64,000 nt of DNA from DAISIK01 sp036822055. Lineage in GTDB: Bacteria > Verrucomicrobiota > Verrucomicrobiia > Opitutales > Puniceicoccaceae. The stretch covers positions 13,834-77,833 of the forward strand of contig DAISIK010000010.1 in assembly GCA_036822055.1 (NCBI GenBank), given 5' to 3'. The notes below the pieces were generated by a model. That model saw nothing but the letters and a program-made list of their open reading frames with translations, did not search any database and had not been told where the DNA came from. This document shows positions 17,075 through 26,483 of this stretch, one piece after another. Numbering within the stretch: the first letter of the stretch is position 1; each line of letters opens with the position of its first letter. The position numbers and the translations under genes were made by a program.

Positions 17075-18244
17075 TCATTGGAAGGTGACGGATGAGAGAA
17101 CACTTGATCCCTGACCAACCAAGTCGGGGATTGCTTCACGGATCCAAAGAATCGTCAGTCCGTTCAGCCCAGTTTCACGAGGGATGGAAATGACGCTGAA
17201 CTGCTGAGAAACCACGTCGTCCGGGCTTTCATGATAGGTGCCCTCGATGACGATGGCATCCTGCCCCTGAATCTGAGTGCGGTATCGGTTCGATATAGTT
17301 CCTTCAGACTTGGTCGAGAGAAACGGGGTGACCGCATCCTTTTCAATCAAACGTGCAAGTAGGGTGAGCCCCGCGGGAGACGAGGGTTCTTCATGTGCGA
17401 AGGATAAGGGATTGAAGACTACCGTTTCCCCCGGTGTTGTTTCGCCGTCACCATCCCAGGAGAAGTGAAGCAATGCTGCAACCTTGGGGTATCCAGTTGC
17501 GGTTGGATTAAGGTAAAATGGCAAGGCGACGGTGAATTGGAGAGGAGCCGGATCGGATCTTCCAAACAAGGAAAGAAACTCCTCATTCACCTCTATTTGT
17601 CGATATCGAGGAGACCCGTCGGTGGAAATAAAGTCACTGGGACGAGGGGATTGATAGGGCCATGCCTGATAGGGCAACACTGCCATAATCCCGAGTTCCT
17701 CCTCCGGGGGGAACCTGAGCGAAGCCAATTCCCGCAGCCAAATCGGACCAAGGCGAGCGACTTGCCCCTCTAGCAAATCCGACTTTTCTACCGGAACACG
17801 CCGGACATATTCTCGCGCTTCCACACCCGTCTCATCGATTTGATTGAAGTAGTACAAATGGTATTCAAGCTCTTGAGACTGGGGAATCTGAAGGGTAACA
17901 AAAAAGGCCGCCCGATCTTCCCTCCGGTTCGGTATTTCATGAATCTCTGCCCCTGGAAACACCTCAAAGATCGACTTGGCTCGTTCAAGGACCTCACCTA
18001 GAGATCCTTTGCGGACGATCATCTGAGTTAGCTCTTCTTCAACTGTTGTGTCGCTCCCCGCAATGGGACTCCATGACGCAATGAAAGTGTTGGCAAAGGT
18101 TTCAATTCTGGTCGGATGAAAAGCGGTCGTGCCGAAGAGAATCTCAGCCGGGCGATCGGAATCAGAGCTTTCCGCAGCAATGAAAAGTGCAGAGCCGCAG
18201 AACCAGGTAAGTAGAAAGAAAAATTTCAAATTCAATGCTGGCAC
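17075..18244 (-). CDS. Secreted protein of unknown function
   Basis: 389 residues beginning with a clear signal peptide (basic KFFF then hydrophobic LLTWFCGSALFIA, probable cleavage after AAES or nearby). I recognise no domain. The mature part is rich in beta-prone segments, includes LQFTVALPFYLNPTATGYPK and ends without an anchor. It follows the hybrid histidine kinase gene by 11 bp on the same strand, so it may be co-expressed with that sensor. Confidence 0.75.
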   Translation of the reverse strand: MPALNLKFFFLLTWFCGSALFIAAESSDSDRPAEILFGTTAFHPTRIETFANTFIASWSPIAGSDTTVEEELTQMIVRKGSLGEVLERAKSIFEVFPGAEIHEIPNRREDRAAFFVTLQIPQSQELEYHLYYFNQIDETGVEAREYVRRVPVEKSDLLEGQVARLGPIWLRELASLRFPPEEELGIMAVLPYQAWPYQSPRPSDFISTDGSPRYRQIEVNEEFLSLFGRSDPAPLQFTVALPFYLNPTATGYPKVAALLHFSWDGDGETTPGETVVFNPLSFAHEEPSSPAGLTLLARLIEKDAVTPFLSTKSEGTISNRYRTQIQGQDAIVIEGTYHESPDDVVSQQFSVISIPRETGLNGLTILWIREAIPDLVGQGSSVLSSVTFQ

Positions 18245-18255
18245 CGTCCTTCAAA

Positions 18256-20400
18256 TTATTTTTTTTTGGCGTCTGAGAGAATCTCCCGACTGGCTGAGAG
18301 GTCTCGTATCATGCTGGCGAGATTGGCGAGCTTGACCGGTTTGCTCAAGTGATAGTTCATGCCCGCCTCGAGGCAGGATTCCCGGTCGTCGCGCAGGGCA
18401 AAGGCAGTCACCGCAACGATGGGAATCTGGGGGTCATTGATCCCGTGTTCCCCGTTGCGGATGCGGCGAGTTGCCTCAAGTCCATCAACCTTGGGCATCT
18501 GAACATCCATTAAAATAACGTCAAATCGCCGTTCCTTGAGAAAACTGATGACCTCCTCACCGTCAGAGGCTATCTCGCAATCGTAGCCCATTCGGGAGAG
18601 GATCTGGCGGATCACCTTCTGGTTTATTTTATTATCCTCAGCGACCAAAATGTCGAGCGGGTTGCCCTTGGCCAGGTTGTGATAGTTGGCCAGCTCTGGC
18701 CGGTCCGAGTCCTCATCCGGATAGTTCCCCAGGGCTCCCTTTTCTTCTGATCTGAGGAAGCGAAGTTTGAAATAGACGCTGGTCCCGTAGCCGTGACGAC
18801 TTTCCAGCCAAATATTGCCGGCCATCGCCTCGCACAAATTGCGACAAATGGCCAGCCCGAGACCGGTGCCCCCGTAAGCCGGGGAGATGGTATCGTTGGC
18901 CTGAACAAAGGGTTCGAAAAGCTTGCCGGCTTCCTCGGGCTTGATGCCTATCCCCGTATCGGCGCATCGGAACTTAATGGTTATTGATCGTTCCGCCAGT
19001 TCCTCGACGGTCACTGATAAAGTGACCGATCCCTGGTCGGTGAACTTAATGGCGTTTCCAATCACATTGGTCAGGATCTGGCGAAGTCTGACCGAATCCC
19101 CGACAATGAATTCTGGCACGTCCGATTCAACCACGGATCTGAGTTCGATCCCCTTGTTGGCGGCTTTGATGTGGAAGAAACTGATGACCTCCTTAATGGT
19201 GCGTCCGGGCGAAAACTTCTTTAACTTCAGATCGAGTTGACCAGAGACAATCCGGTTAAAATCGAGGATTTCATCAATCAAAGTGAGCAAGCTCTCACCA
19301 CTCGAGCGGATGAGCTGGACATGCTCCTCCTGGGTTCCACTCATGCGGGAATCAAGGAGGAGGTTGGTGAACCCAATCACTCCATTGAGTGGTGTCCTGA
19401 GCTCATGCGACATCATGGACAGGAACTTACTTTTTGCAAGGTTGGCTCGCTCAGCGCTTTCAGCAAGTTCCCGAGCCTCCTTTACCGATAACTTCAATCT
19501 CCGGTTTACTTCCCGGAGCAACGATTCGTTCCCAACGTGCTCCGTGGCTGCCCCGCCCAGTGAAACAGCGACCAGGCCGACGATCAGGAGCGCCAGTTGG
19601 GCGGTGAAGTTTCGATCAACCACCACAACCTGCTCGAAGATCCCCAGACCGCCGACTATTCCCAGGATCAAGGTGAAGGTGGTGAGGATGGAAACAAGAA
19701 TCGCGCCGTGAACCCCGAAGCGACAGGACGCCCAGATGAGAAAAGTGAAAATGAGCAAGGCGAGGCTCAAGGGCGGGGTATAGCGATCAAATCCCGAGCC
19801 GAAAATGTACCCAGCAAAAAGTAAAAGACTGGTAACCAAGGCTAGAATTTCGATGCGAATGAGCGTCGAAAGCTTGGGCGGGTGCCTCCATACCGTAATC
19901 GCGGGAGCAAAGATCAGAACGGCCACAAATCCGCCCATCCAGTGCTCCAGAAAAACGCCTGAATAATTTCCAGCCAGAATGCTCCCGCGGAGTTGCTCGA
20001 GCCCGGGCAGACCCAGTGCGACCGGGAGGGGTGCCACCACAGCCGTGAGGAGAAGCAACCCGATGTCCCGAATCGTCGGGAACATGATGTCGATTTCAGC
20101 GCGACGATAAATCTGAAGCGAAAGAACTCCCCCAACAGCATAAAGGGCACCTTCAGCTAGAATGGTGGGATCAATCGAAAGACCAGATTGAGCAAGGCCG
20201 ACAGCGAGAGACCCAACCACGGCAGCAAAGACCCCAATCCATCCAAACAAAAAGACTGTACCAACGGTGACCCCGATTGGTCCAAGTAAAACCGGAGAAA
20301 GCTCACCCTCGACGGCAAACGGAATAGTCGCAAACCACGAGAGAACGAACGCCAAGGTTAGGACTATACCCAAAAAAATGCGCTTTAACGCACGAACCAT
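18256..20400 (-). CDS. Hybrid sensor histidine kinase with MASE1-like membrane sensor and receiver
   Basis: N-terminal region of about eight hydrophobic helices (residues about 5-280) resembling the MASE1 sensory domain; then a dimerisation/phosphoacceptor helix with MMSHELRTPLNG, an ATPase domain with NVIGNAIKFTDQG, ADTGIGI and GGTGLGLAI, and a C-terminal receiver with acidic AEDN, phosphorylatable Asp in ILMDVQMPKVDG and conserved Lys in LSKPVK. The ATG at 20400 gives 714 residues; the frame is open 14 codons further upstream through a TTG. No separate response regulator is adjacent, so phosphate must pass from the receiver elsewhere. Confidence 0.9.
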   Translation of the reverse strand: MVRALKRIFLGIVLTLAFVLSWFATIPFAVEGELSPVLLGPIGVTVGTVFLFGWIGVFAAVVGSLAVGLAQSGLSIDPTILAEGALYAVGGVLSLQIYRRAEIDIMFPTIRDIGLLLLTAVVAPLPVALGLPGLEQLRGSILAGNYSGVFLEHWMGGFVAVLIFAPAITVWRHPPKLSTLIRIEILALVTSLLLFAGYIFGSGFDRYTPPLSLALLIFTFLIWASCRFGVHGAILVSILTTFTLILGIVGGLGIFEQVVVVDRNFTAQLALLIVGLVAVSLGGAATEHVGNESLLREVNRRLKLSVKEARELAESAERANLAKSKFLSMMSHELRTPLNGVIGFTNLLLDSRMSGTQEEHVQLIRSSGESLLTLIDEILDFNRIVSGQLDLKLKKFSPGRTIKEVISFFHIKAANKGIELRSVVESDVPEFIVGDSVRLRQILTNVIGNAIKFTDQGSVTLSVTVEELAERSITIKFRCADTGIGIKPEEAGKLFEPFVQANDTISPAYGGTGLGLAICRNLCEAMAGNIWLESRHGYGTSVYFKLRFLRSEEKGALGNYPDEDSDRPELANYHNLAKGNPLDILVAEDNKINQKVIRQILSRMGYDCEIASDGEEVISFLKERRFDVILMDVQMPKVDGLEATRRIRNGEHGINDPQIPIVAVTAFALRDDRESCLEAGMNYHLSKPVKLANLASMIRDLSASREILSDAKKK

Positions 20401-20503
20401 CTTCCATTGGTTGCAGTTTTTTTTCCAATACACAAGCCACAAGAATCGCGGAAGTGCTTAGAGGGCTGTCAGATGGGGATGCATTTTGAAATCTTGCCCA
20501 TAG

Positions 20504-22528
20504 ATGCCCTCAGTGTTTAATCGAGCCATGGATCCAGAGAGTGAATCAATTGAGGAACTGCGGGATGCGCTTCGTCGGCACGACACCCTGTACTACCAGA
20601 GGGCACAGCCTGAGATATCTGACCAAGAGTATGACCTCCTCAAGTTGCGCCTGGCGGATCTCGAGAAGGAAGTAGGGGCAAATGCTGCCTCAACCCTGCA
20701 GGAGATTGGTGACGATCGCTCGGATGGATTCATCTCAAGACCACATCAGGCTCCGATGCTCTCTCTCGATAACACCTACAGCGATTCGGAGCTTTTTGCC
20801 TTTGACCAGCGGTTGAGGCGGTTACTGGAGACCGATCAGCTCGAATATCTGATCGACCCAAAGATCGATGGAGTCGCCATAAGCCTGACTTACGAATCGG
20901 GCCGCTTCAAGCGGGCATTAACCAGAGGAAACGGAGTTGAAGGGGACGATGTGACCAGAAACCTGGAGGCCATGACTGTGTTCCCCCGGACGCTAATCGG
21001 CAAAAACCATCCGGACCTCATTGAGATCCGCGGGGAGTTGTTCATGGATTTTGACACTTTTGAAAAGGTCAATCTTCAAAGAGCAGAAGCTGGCGAAGCC
21101 CTCTACGCGAATCCGCGCAATCTGGCTGCGGGAACCATCAAGCTACTCGACCCCACTCTAGCTGGTCTTCGAAAGCTTAAACTTGTTCTCTATGGAGTCG
21201 GAGCAATCGAGCCTTTCGGGTTCATTGAGCGCCAATCCCAGCTTCTCGAATACTACGAGGAAACCGGGCTTCCCATTCCCGAGGTAAGGTATCGTGCTCT
21301 CGGAATCGAAGGGGCCTGGGAGGCCGTTCAAACTCTGGACCAAAAGCGAGCTGACTTCGCTTTTCCAACGGATGGTGCAGTCATCAAGCTGGATCGTTTT
21401 GACCTGCGGCGAAGGGCGGGAACCACGGCAAAGGCACCTCGCTGGGCGATTGCCTACAAATTTGAAAGCGAGAGAGCTTTGACCCGGGTGATCAGTATCG
21501 AGGTCCAGGTTGGCCGCACGGGTGCCGTCACTCCGGTAGCAAATCTCGAACCAGTCCTTCTCGCCGGGACCAAGGTCGCTCGGGCTACCCTCCACAACGC
21601 CGATGAAATTGCCCGTCTCGATATTCGGGTTGGAGATTTGGTTAGGGTCGAAAAGGCGGGAGAGATCATTCCTCAGGTCTTGGAGGCGATCCTTGAGAGC
21701 CGTTCAGAGAACAGCCAGCCCTATCAGTTCCCGGATCTCTGTCCAGCTTGCGGAACTGCCCTCGTTCGCCTACCCGGTGAGGCGGTCTGGAGGTGTCCCA
21801 ACAATGCATGCCCCCCGCAGGTGCGAAGAAGGATCGAACACTTCGGATCCCGGCAAGCGATGGATATCGAAAACCTGGGTGAAGCGGTGGTTGACCAGCT
21901 GGTCAGCCGGAAGTTGGTTACGCAGATCGACGATCTCTATAGCCTGCGGAAGGAAGATCTCCTCCAGTTAGACAAATTTGGGGAAAAGTCTGCCTCGAAT
22001 CTCCTCGCCGCCATTGAAAAAAGTAAATCGGTAGATTTGTGGAGGCTCTTGCACGGACTAGGCATTCCGAACGTCGGTGCAGGGGTGTCCAAAGACATAG
22101 CGGGGCATTTCAGGTCTTTGGAATCAATCATGAAGGCTGAAGAAGTGGCGCTTACCGAGATCGATGGAGTGGGGGAGGTTGTTGCAAAAAGTGTCTTCAC
22201 CTTTTTTAGACAGGATTCGAATCGGGCAATGATCGAGAATCTGCGGAGTTATGGCCTGGTATTTGAAATTCAGGCCAAAGCGGAAATGGCATCTCCTGCA
22301 TTCATGAATCGGACCTTTGTTCTTACTGGCACTCTGGATTCTTTTTCCAGAGAGGAGGCTGCGGAGAAGATCCGGGAAAGGGGAGGCAAGACTTCCGGAA
22401 GCGTCAGTAAAAAGACCGATGTGGTGGTCGCGGGGGCCGCCGCGGGTTCCAAATTATCAAAGGCGAGGGATTTCGGAATCGAGATTTGGGATGAGGCAAA
22501 ACTGATCCGAGAACTTGGTGCTCAATGA
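20504..22528 (+). CDS. ligA: NAD-dependent DNA ligase LigA
   Basis: Seals nicks in duplex DNA in replication and repair. The adenylation-site Lys is in PKIDGVAISL; RYALTRGNG-like RALTRGNGVEGDDVT and YKFESERALT follow; a four-cysteine zinc site (CPACGTAL...CPNNAC), helix-hairpin-helix repeats and a C-terminal BRCT domain (from about residue 600) complete the standard order. 674 residues. ATG 20528 is an equally good start; neither has a ribosome site. Confidence 0.97.
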   Translation: MPSVFNRAMDPESESIEELRDALRRHDTLYYQRAQPEISDQEYDLLKLRLADLEKEVGANAASTLQEIGDDRSDGFISRPHQAPMLSLDNTYSDSELFAFDQRLRRLLETDQLEYLIDPKIDGVAISLTYESGRFKRALTRGNGVEGDDVTRNLEAMTVFPRTLIGKNHPDLIEIRGELFMDFDTFEKVNLQRAEAGEALYANPRNLAAGTIKLLDPTLAGLRKLKLVLYGVGAIEPFGFIERQSQLLEYYEETGLPIPEVRYRALGIEGAWEAVQTLDQKRADFAFPTDGAVIKLDRFDLRRRAGTTAKAPRWAIAYKFESERALTRVISIEVQVGRTGAVTPVANLEPVLLAGTKVARATLHNADEIARLDIRVGDLVRVEKAGEIIPQVLEAILESRSENSQPYQFPDLCPACGTALVRLPGEAVWRCPNNACPPQVRRRIEHFGSRQAMDIENLGEAVVDQLVSRKLVTQIDDLYSLRKEDLLQLDKFGEKSASNLLAAIEKSKSVDLWRLLHGLGIPNVGAGVSKDIAGHFRSLESIMKAEEVALTEIDGVGEVVAKSVFTFFRQDSNRAMIENLRSYGLVFEIQAKAEMASPAFMNRTFVLTGTLDSFSREEAAEKIRERGGKTSGSVSKKTDVVVAGAAAGSKLSKARDFGIEIWDEAKLIRELGAQ

Positions 22529-22589
22529 CTTCAGGAGACCAAGAAAGCCTCGAAAGTGGTTAAGTGCTCTTGCTTCGGACTGAATTAAC

Positions 22590-23201
22590 CTACTTCGGGG
22601 GATAGATTTCAGTGTAGCCAAGGGGTACCTGAAATTCGCTCGCGGCAACTGAGCGTCGATTGATGCTCGTAACCGTCATTGAGTTTTTTATCCGTCCGCT
22701 TGGGTTGTAGGTGATTGTTTCGAAGGGAAAGATCGCAGTTGTCCCAAAGATTTCCCTGACTCCTTCCGGAACCGATTGCTGCATTCCTGATAGGTCCATA
22801 ATTGGAAAGCTCCCAAGTTCAGTGGTCACCCATAAATGGGTTTTCTCGCCGTTTGCTGACTCAATAATCAACTCTGTCGCTTCGATGCCGAAGAAGGTTT
22901 TTGATTCCTCAGTCGTTCGAATCTCTTTGACGGAATCCTCTTCGAGTTTCGATTCAGGCGCCGGCGAGACCATGAAATTTCGAGTATCAAACATCAGGAT
23001 CGTCAGAGACTTTGCTTCCGTGTCTACAACCACGGCATGCCGTCCATTTTGTGCAGTAATCTTGGCCAAGGGTCCTTTGGCGGTGACCGCTGCGGAATAC
23101 TTTTTCCTGCCCTCTGAAAAACTCAATGAGACATCTCCCTCGAATCCTCCGAAGGCCAGAGCCTTGGCAAAAAGGAGCCAGATTAGGAAGGTTCTCACCA
23201 C
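22590..23201 (-). CDS. Exported protein resembling DUF4412
   Basis: 203 residues with a short signal peptide (LIWLLFAKALAFGG). The body, with repeated beta segments such as SLSFSEGRKKYSAAVTAKG and KTHLWVTTELGSFPI, looks like the DUF4412/LolA-like periplasmic fold, but I assign this by general appearance only. It follows the CsgG-like gene by 48 bp on the same strand and converges with ligA. Function unknown; probably periplasmic or cell-surface. Confidence 0.65.
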   Translation of the reverse strand: MVRTFLIWLLFAKALAFGGFEGDVSLSFSEGRKKYSAAVTAKGPLAKITAQNGRHAVVVDTEAKSLTILMFDTRNFMVSPAPESKLEEDSVKEIRTTEESKTFFGIEATELIIESANGEKTHLWVTTELGSFPIMDLSGMQQSVPEGVREIFGTTAIFPFETITYNPSGRIKNSMTVTSINRRSVAASEFQVPLGYTEIYPPK

Positions 23202-23249
23202 GATGTTTCTGGTTCGTTGCAGGTTCCTGCAAAGCCGAAAAGAAGTCGC

Positions 23250-24242
23250 CTACATGGAGGAGAGTTCAAACGAATCTCCCCGTTGGGGAGGCGTACCACT
23301 TACCAGACTTCCGTAAGAGACCTTATCCGAAACCCGATCAATTTTTACCTCCGAAATGACGCGTCCCTCCATCTTTTCGAGAACGGCCCCGGAGGCAGGA
23401 TCGATGAGGAGTTTTCCTTTCTCGCGAATGGTGAAGACCATGCCCGGCTGGATGTTGAAGTCCTGACCGCGGTTTACAATGATCTGGCCGTCCTCAGTCA
23501 CGAGGACGACTTGCCCATCGAGCCGATAATCCTCCATTTTCAGGGCCACGAAACGGGTAGCTTGAACCACGCAATCATAGGCAGCCTCACCAAGTGGGGT
23601 TTTGGCAAAGCCACCAAGATCAGTACCCCAATTTCGCCCGACGTAACCAAAGTTGAGACCTTTGCGTCCGGCCTCTCCCTCAATCCGCTCCTTGGCCAGG
23701 ATCTCCGAGGTTGTGGAGTCGACAATCGAAACGATCATCGCAATACGTGCATTGCTTCCAGAGGCTCCGATCCGGAACCCCCCGATCCCGAAGCCACCAG
23801 ATCCTCCCGAGACATTGTCCTCAATGTCCGTAATGATCACTTTGGCGAGGTATTTCGCGCTTCTAATCAGTCCGGTCTGCGCCACCTCGGAGCCACCCGA
23901 GGCCCGGCCGCTACCGGCCAGATCTTGTTCCCGGATAGTGCTGCCCAGAGACTCGCGCTCGACCACCACAAACCGCTCAGAATCATAGAGCGAACTCTCG
24001 AGCATATTGCGGATACTGGTGCCCAGATCCACCGATGAGCGAAAGACGGACTGGATATCGGGCTCAATCACCGCGATGGCGTGCTTTGCTCCGTTGTAGG
24101 GTGGGAGGTCCAGGTCAGAATTAGCTTGCTTTACCTTATCCTTACCGGAGAACAAAAAAGCTTGGGCGGGGGTCAGGCATAAAGAAAGAGCCAAAAAAGC
24201 GGAGAGAACGGGAATCCTTTTTGCGGAGTATAGTTTCATCAT
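23250..24242 (-). CDS. CsgG-family exported protein
   Basis: Related to CsgG/curli-assembly and similar outer-membrane proteins: IAVIEPDIQ, LESSLYDSERFVVVERESL, SAKYLAKVIITDIE and IAMIVSIVDSTTSEILAKERIEG follow the family's order. A signal peptide begins at the tandem ATGs 24242/24239 (KRIPVLSAFLALSLCLTPAQA); it has no good lipobox, unlike E. coli CsgG. A glycine-rich loop (GGSGGFGIGGFRIGASG) lies mid-protein. The last 90 residues (DGQVVLVTEDGQIIVNRG onward) form an extra beta-rich domain. No csgA/B/E/F genes are nearby, so a curli role is unsupported. Confidence 0.85.
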   Translation of the reverse strand: MMKLYSAKRIPVLSAFLALSLCLTPAQAFLFSGKDKVKQANSDLDLPPYNGAKHAIAVIEPDIQSVFRSSVDLGTSIRNMLESSLYDSERFVVVERESLGSTIREQDLAGSGRASGGSEVAQTGLIRSAKYLAKVIITDIEDNVSGGSGGFGIGGFRIGASGSNARIAMIVSIVDSTTSEILAKERIEGEAGRKGLNFGYVGRNWGTDLGGFAKTPLGEAAYDCVVQATRFVALKMEDYRLDGQVVLVTEDGQIIVNRGQDFNIQPGMVFTIREKGKLLIDPASGAVLEKMEGRVISEVKIDRVSDKVSYGSLVSGTPPQRGDSFELSSM

Positions 24243-24255
24243 TGAAGGAGAAAGA

Positions 24256-24681
24256 ATGATCGACTTCGCCGGGTCAAGAGCTGTCATCGCCCCGCAGAAT
24301 TTTAGCAATGATGAGAAGCTTCGATGGCTTGCAAAGCATGGGCTAACGAGCAGAGTGCGGACCATGGACAGCCAATTTTTGAGACGCCTCCGCATCCTCA
24401 GCGTGATCGAGGGAGTGAGCACCCTGGTCCTTTTCTTTATCGCTATGCCTATGAAGTACCTGGGCGGGATTCCGGAGGCCGTCACGATGGTTGGCACTCT
24501 TCATGGAATCCTCTTTGTTGGCTTGGTGGGAGCATTCATCCTGGCAGTCAAGCGGGTACCAATTCCGGTGGGGTCTGCATTTGGCGGGGTGGTTGCAGCC
24601 ATCTTTCCCTTCGGACCGTTCATCTTCGATCGGCACCTTAAAAAGTTCGAGCGGCAGCCTCGAGAATCGGTTGACAGGTGA
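24256..24681 (+). CDS. Small integral membrane protein resembling DUF3817
   Basis: Three hydrophobic segments (roughly residues 50-68, 76-95, 98-118) with the LRRLRILSVIEGVSTLVLFF opening and HGILFVGLVGAF typical of DUF3817 proteins; function unknown. The ATG 24256 has a perfect AAGGAG 5 bp upstream, giving 141 residues. The family-like part starts at a second ATG, 24364, giving 106 residues. The upstream choice leaves only 13 bp between this start and the divergent CsgG-like start, the downstream choice leaves 121 bp for promoters; I cannot decide between them. Confidence 0.7.
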   Translation: MIDFAGSRAVIAPQNFSNDEKLRWLAKHGLTSRVRTMDSQFLRRLRILSVIEGVSTLVLFFIAMPMKYLGGIPEAVTMVGTLHGILFVGLVGAFILAVKRVPIPVGSAFGGVVAAIFPFGPFIFDRHLKKFERQPRESVDR

Positions 24682-24861
24682 ATTGAGGACTTTGGTCAGC
24701 AGGCAAGCGGTAGTGCCGGGGTGCCAATACAATCAGGGAGGGATAAAACCTGGGCGAAAACCGGGGTTTCCATAATTAGACATAATATTTATTGTGCGCA
24801 GAATTGCAGCCTGCAGTTTCTTGGCTCGCATTCTTTCTCCTGATCAACATCCTGACTCCAG

Positions 24862-26466
24862 ATGAATAACGCTGCCAAGATTGGTTCTGATAACCCCCCT
24901 GCCAATCTGCCGGAAGACCACGAACGGCTTTTCTTCAGGGCCTTGATGGATCAGTTGCCGTTCTCCATCTATTTCAAGGATCGGGACAGCCGGTTTATCC
25001 TTGTCAGTCGCTGGAAGGCCAAAAAAGCCGGACTCGAACCCGAGGAGATGATCGGTTGGAACGATGCAATGCAGTTCGGCCCGATCCACGCAGCCGTTGC
25101 TCGTGCGGATGAACTTGAGGTGATGGAAACCGGCCAACCGATCATCAATAAGGAAGAACGGGAGGATCTTCCCGATGGTTCGATCGCTTGGGCCAGAACC
25201 ACTAAAATAGCCCTTCGCGATGCCAACGGCGAGGTAATCGGCACTTTCGGAGCGTCTAACGACATCACCAAGCGAATTCTTGCTGAGCAGGCTCTTCAGC
25301 GCGAAAGGAAGCTTCTGCGCACCCTCATCGATATGCTCCCTTTTCGCGTCTTCGTCAAAGACTGCGAGGGACGCTACCTCCTTTCCAATGCGGTTCACTG
25401 CGCAACCATCGGCGTCAAGGACGACAGCGAGCTGATTGGGAAGACCATTCTGGACTTTCGTTCAGATGACGGCGGGCGCCGCAGTGACAAACGCGATCGT
25501 CTCGTGATTGAATCTGGGGAGCCCCTCTTCGACCGGGAACAACCCGACCTCCTAAACCCAGGCCAGGGTCGTTGGGTCATCTCCAGTCGGATGCCGATTA
25601 TCGGAGAAGACAATAAGGTAGAGGGGTTGGTTGGCGTCAGCATCGACCACACAAGCCGTAAACACGCTGAAATCGATCTTCTCGAACGAGAGCAGCGGAT
25701 GCGCGAGGAACTCGAGGTCGCCCGAAAACTTCAGGAGGCTCTACTTCCGGATAGTGAGCCGGCAAATACCGCTCGCCGCGTCCGTTCGATGGATAAATAC
25801 GAAATCAGTTTCCTGTATCGGCCTTGCGAACAGCTTGCCGGGGATTTTATCCACCTCATCAAAATCGGAGATCGAAAAGTCGGGATTCTGATTGCCGATG
25901 TGATGGGCCACGGGGTTCGGGCCGCCTTGGTTACCTCGATGATCGCAGGGTTCGTTCGCCGCCTCGAGCCGCTCGCTGAGCAACCGGAAAAATTCATCAA
26001 CGAACTGAATCGCGGGGTCTCCTCCATGGTAAAAAATACCCGCAGTTTCCTCTTCGCAACCGCTTGCTATGCAGTGATTGAAGATCAGGCAGAGAAGTCG
26101 ATTCTCTCCTACTGCAATGCCGGGCATTGCGGACCGATTTGTTTTCACGGAGCAACCAAACAAGTCCTCCCTCAACTGGCCGGTCCGGCACTTGTTCTCA
26201 ATCCCGATTTTCAATACTCATCGGTCAATCAGGAGGTGCCCAAGGGATGCCGTTTCTTCTTCATCACCGATGGGTTTTACGAGGCGACGAGTCCCGAAGG
26301 AAAAGAATGGGGTTTGAACTCACTCGAAAGTGTTCTTTCCAAAACCTCAGATATTCCGCTCGTTGACCAAATCGAAGCTACCTTTGAAAGGCTCAAGCAG
26401 TTTTCTTCTCGCGAGCACTTTGACGACGACCTCTGCCTGATCGGGCTGCAGCGCCAGGAAAGGTAG
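24862..26466 (+). CDS. PAS-PAS-PP2C (SpoIIE/RsbU-type) serine phosphatase
   Basis: Signal-responsive phosphatase, cytosolic. Two PAS domains (about residues 20-140 and 150-275, with SIYFKDRDSRFILVS and RVFVKDCEGRYLLSN), a short coiled coil (EREQRMREELEVARKLQEALLP split by the linker) and a PP2C-like domain with metal-binding Asp in AGDFIHL, IADVMGHGVRAAL, YCNAGHCGP, ITDGFYEA and the terminal HFDDDLCLIG. RsbU-type enzymes usually dephosphorylate anti-sigma-factor antagonists; none is encoded nearby. 180 bp without a gene precede it, including an A/T-rich stretch around 24770-24800. Confidence 0.9.
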   Translation: MNNAAKIGSDNPPANLPEDHERLFFRALMDQLPFSIYFKDRDSRFILVSRWKAKKAGLEPEEMIGWNDAMQFGPIHAAVARADELEVMETGQPIINKEEREDLPDGSIAWARTTKIALRDANGEVIGTFGASNDITKRILAEQALQRERKLLRTLIDMLPFRVFVKDCEGRYLLSNAVHCATIGVKDDSELIGKTILDFRSDDGGRRSDKRDRLVIESGEPLFDREQPDLLNPGQGRWVISSRMPIIGEDNKVEGLVGVSIDHTSRKHAEIDLLEREQRMREELEVARKLQEALLPDSEPANTARRVRSMDKYEISFLYRPCEQLAGDFIHLIKIGDRKVGILIADVMGHGVRAALVTSMIAGFVRRLEPLAEQPEKFINELNRGVSSMVKNTRSFLFATACYAVIEDQAEKSILSYCNAGHCGPICFHGATKQVLPQLAGPALVLNPDFQYSSVNQEVPKGCRFFFITDGFYEATSPEGKEWGLNSLESVLSKTSDIPLVDQIEATFERLKQFSSREHFDDDLCLIGLQRQER

Positions 26467-26483
26467 TCTGGAGGGGCTTTTGC

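Noticed and set aside
23217..24038. 273-codon plus-strand frame opposite the CsgG-like gene
   Set aside because: It is antisense to a gene with a signal peptide and recognisable domain; its protein has no recognisable motif.
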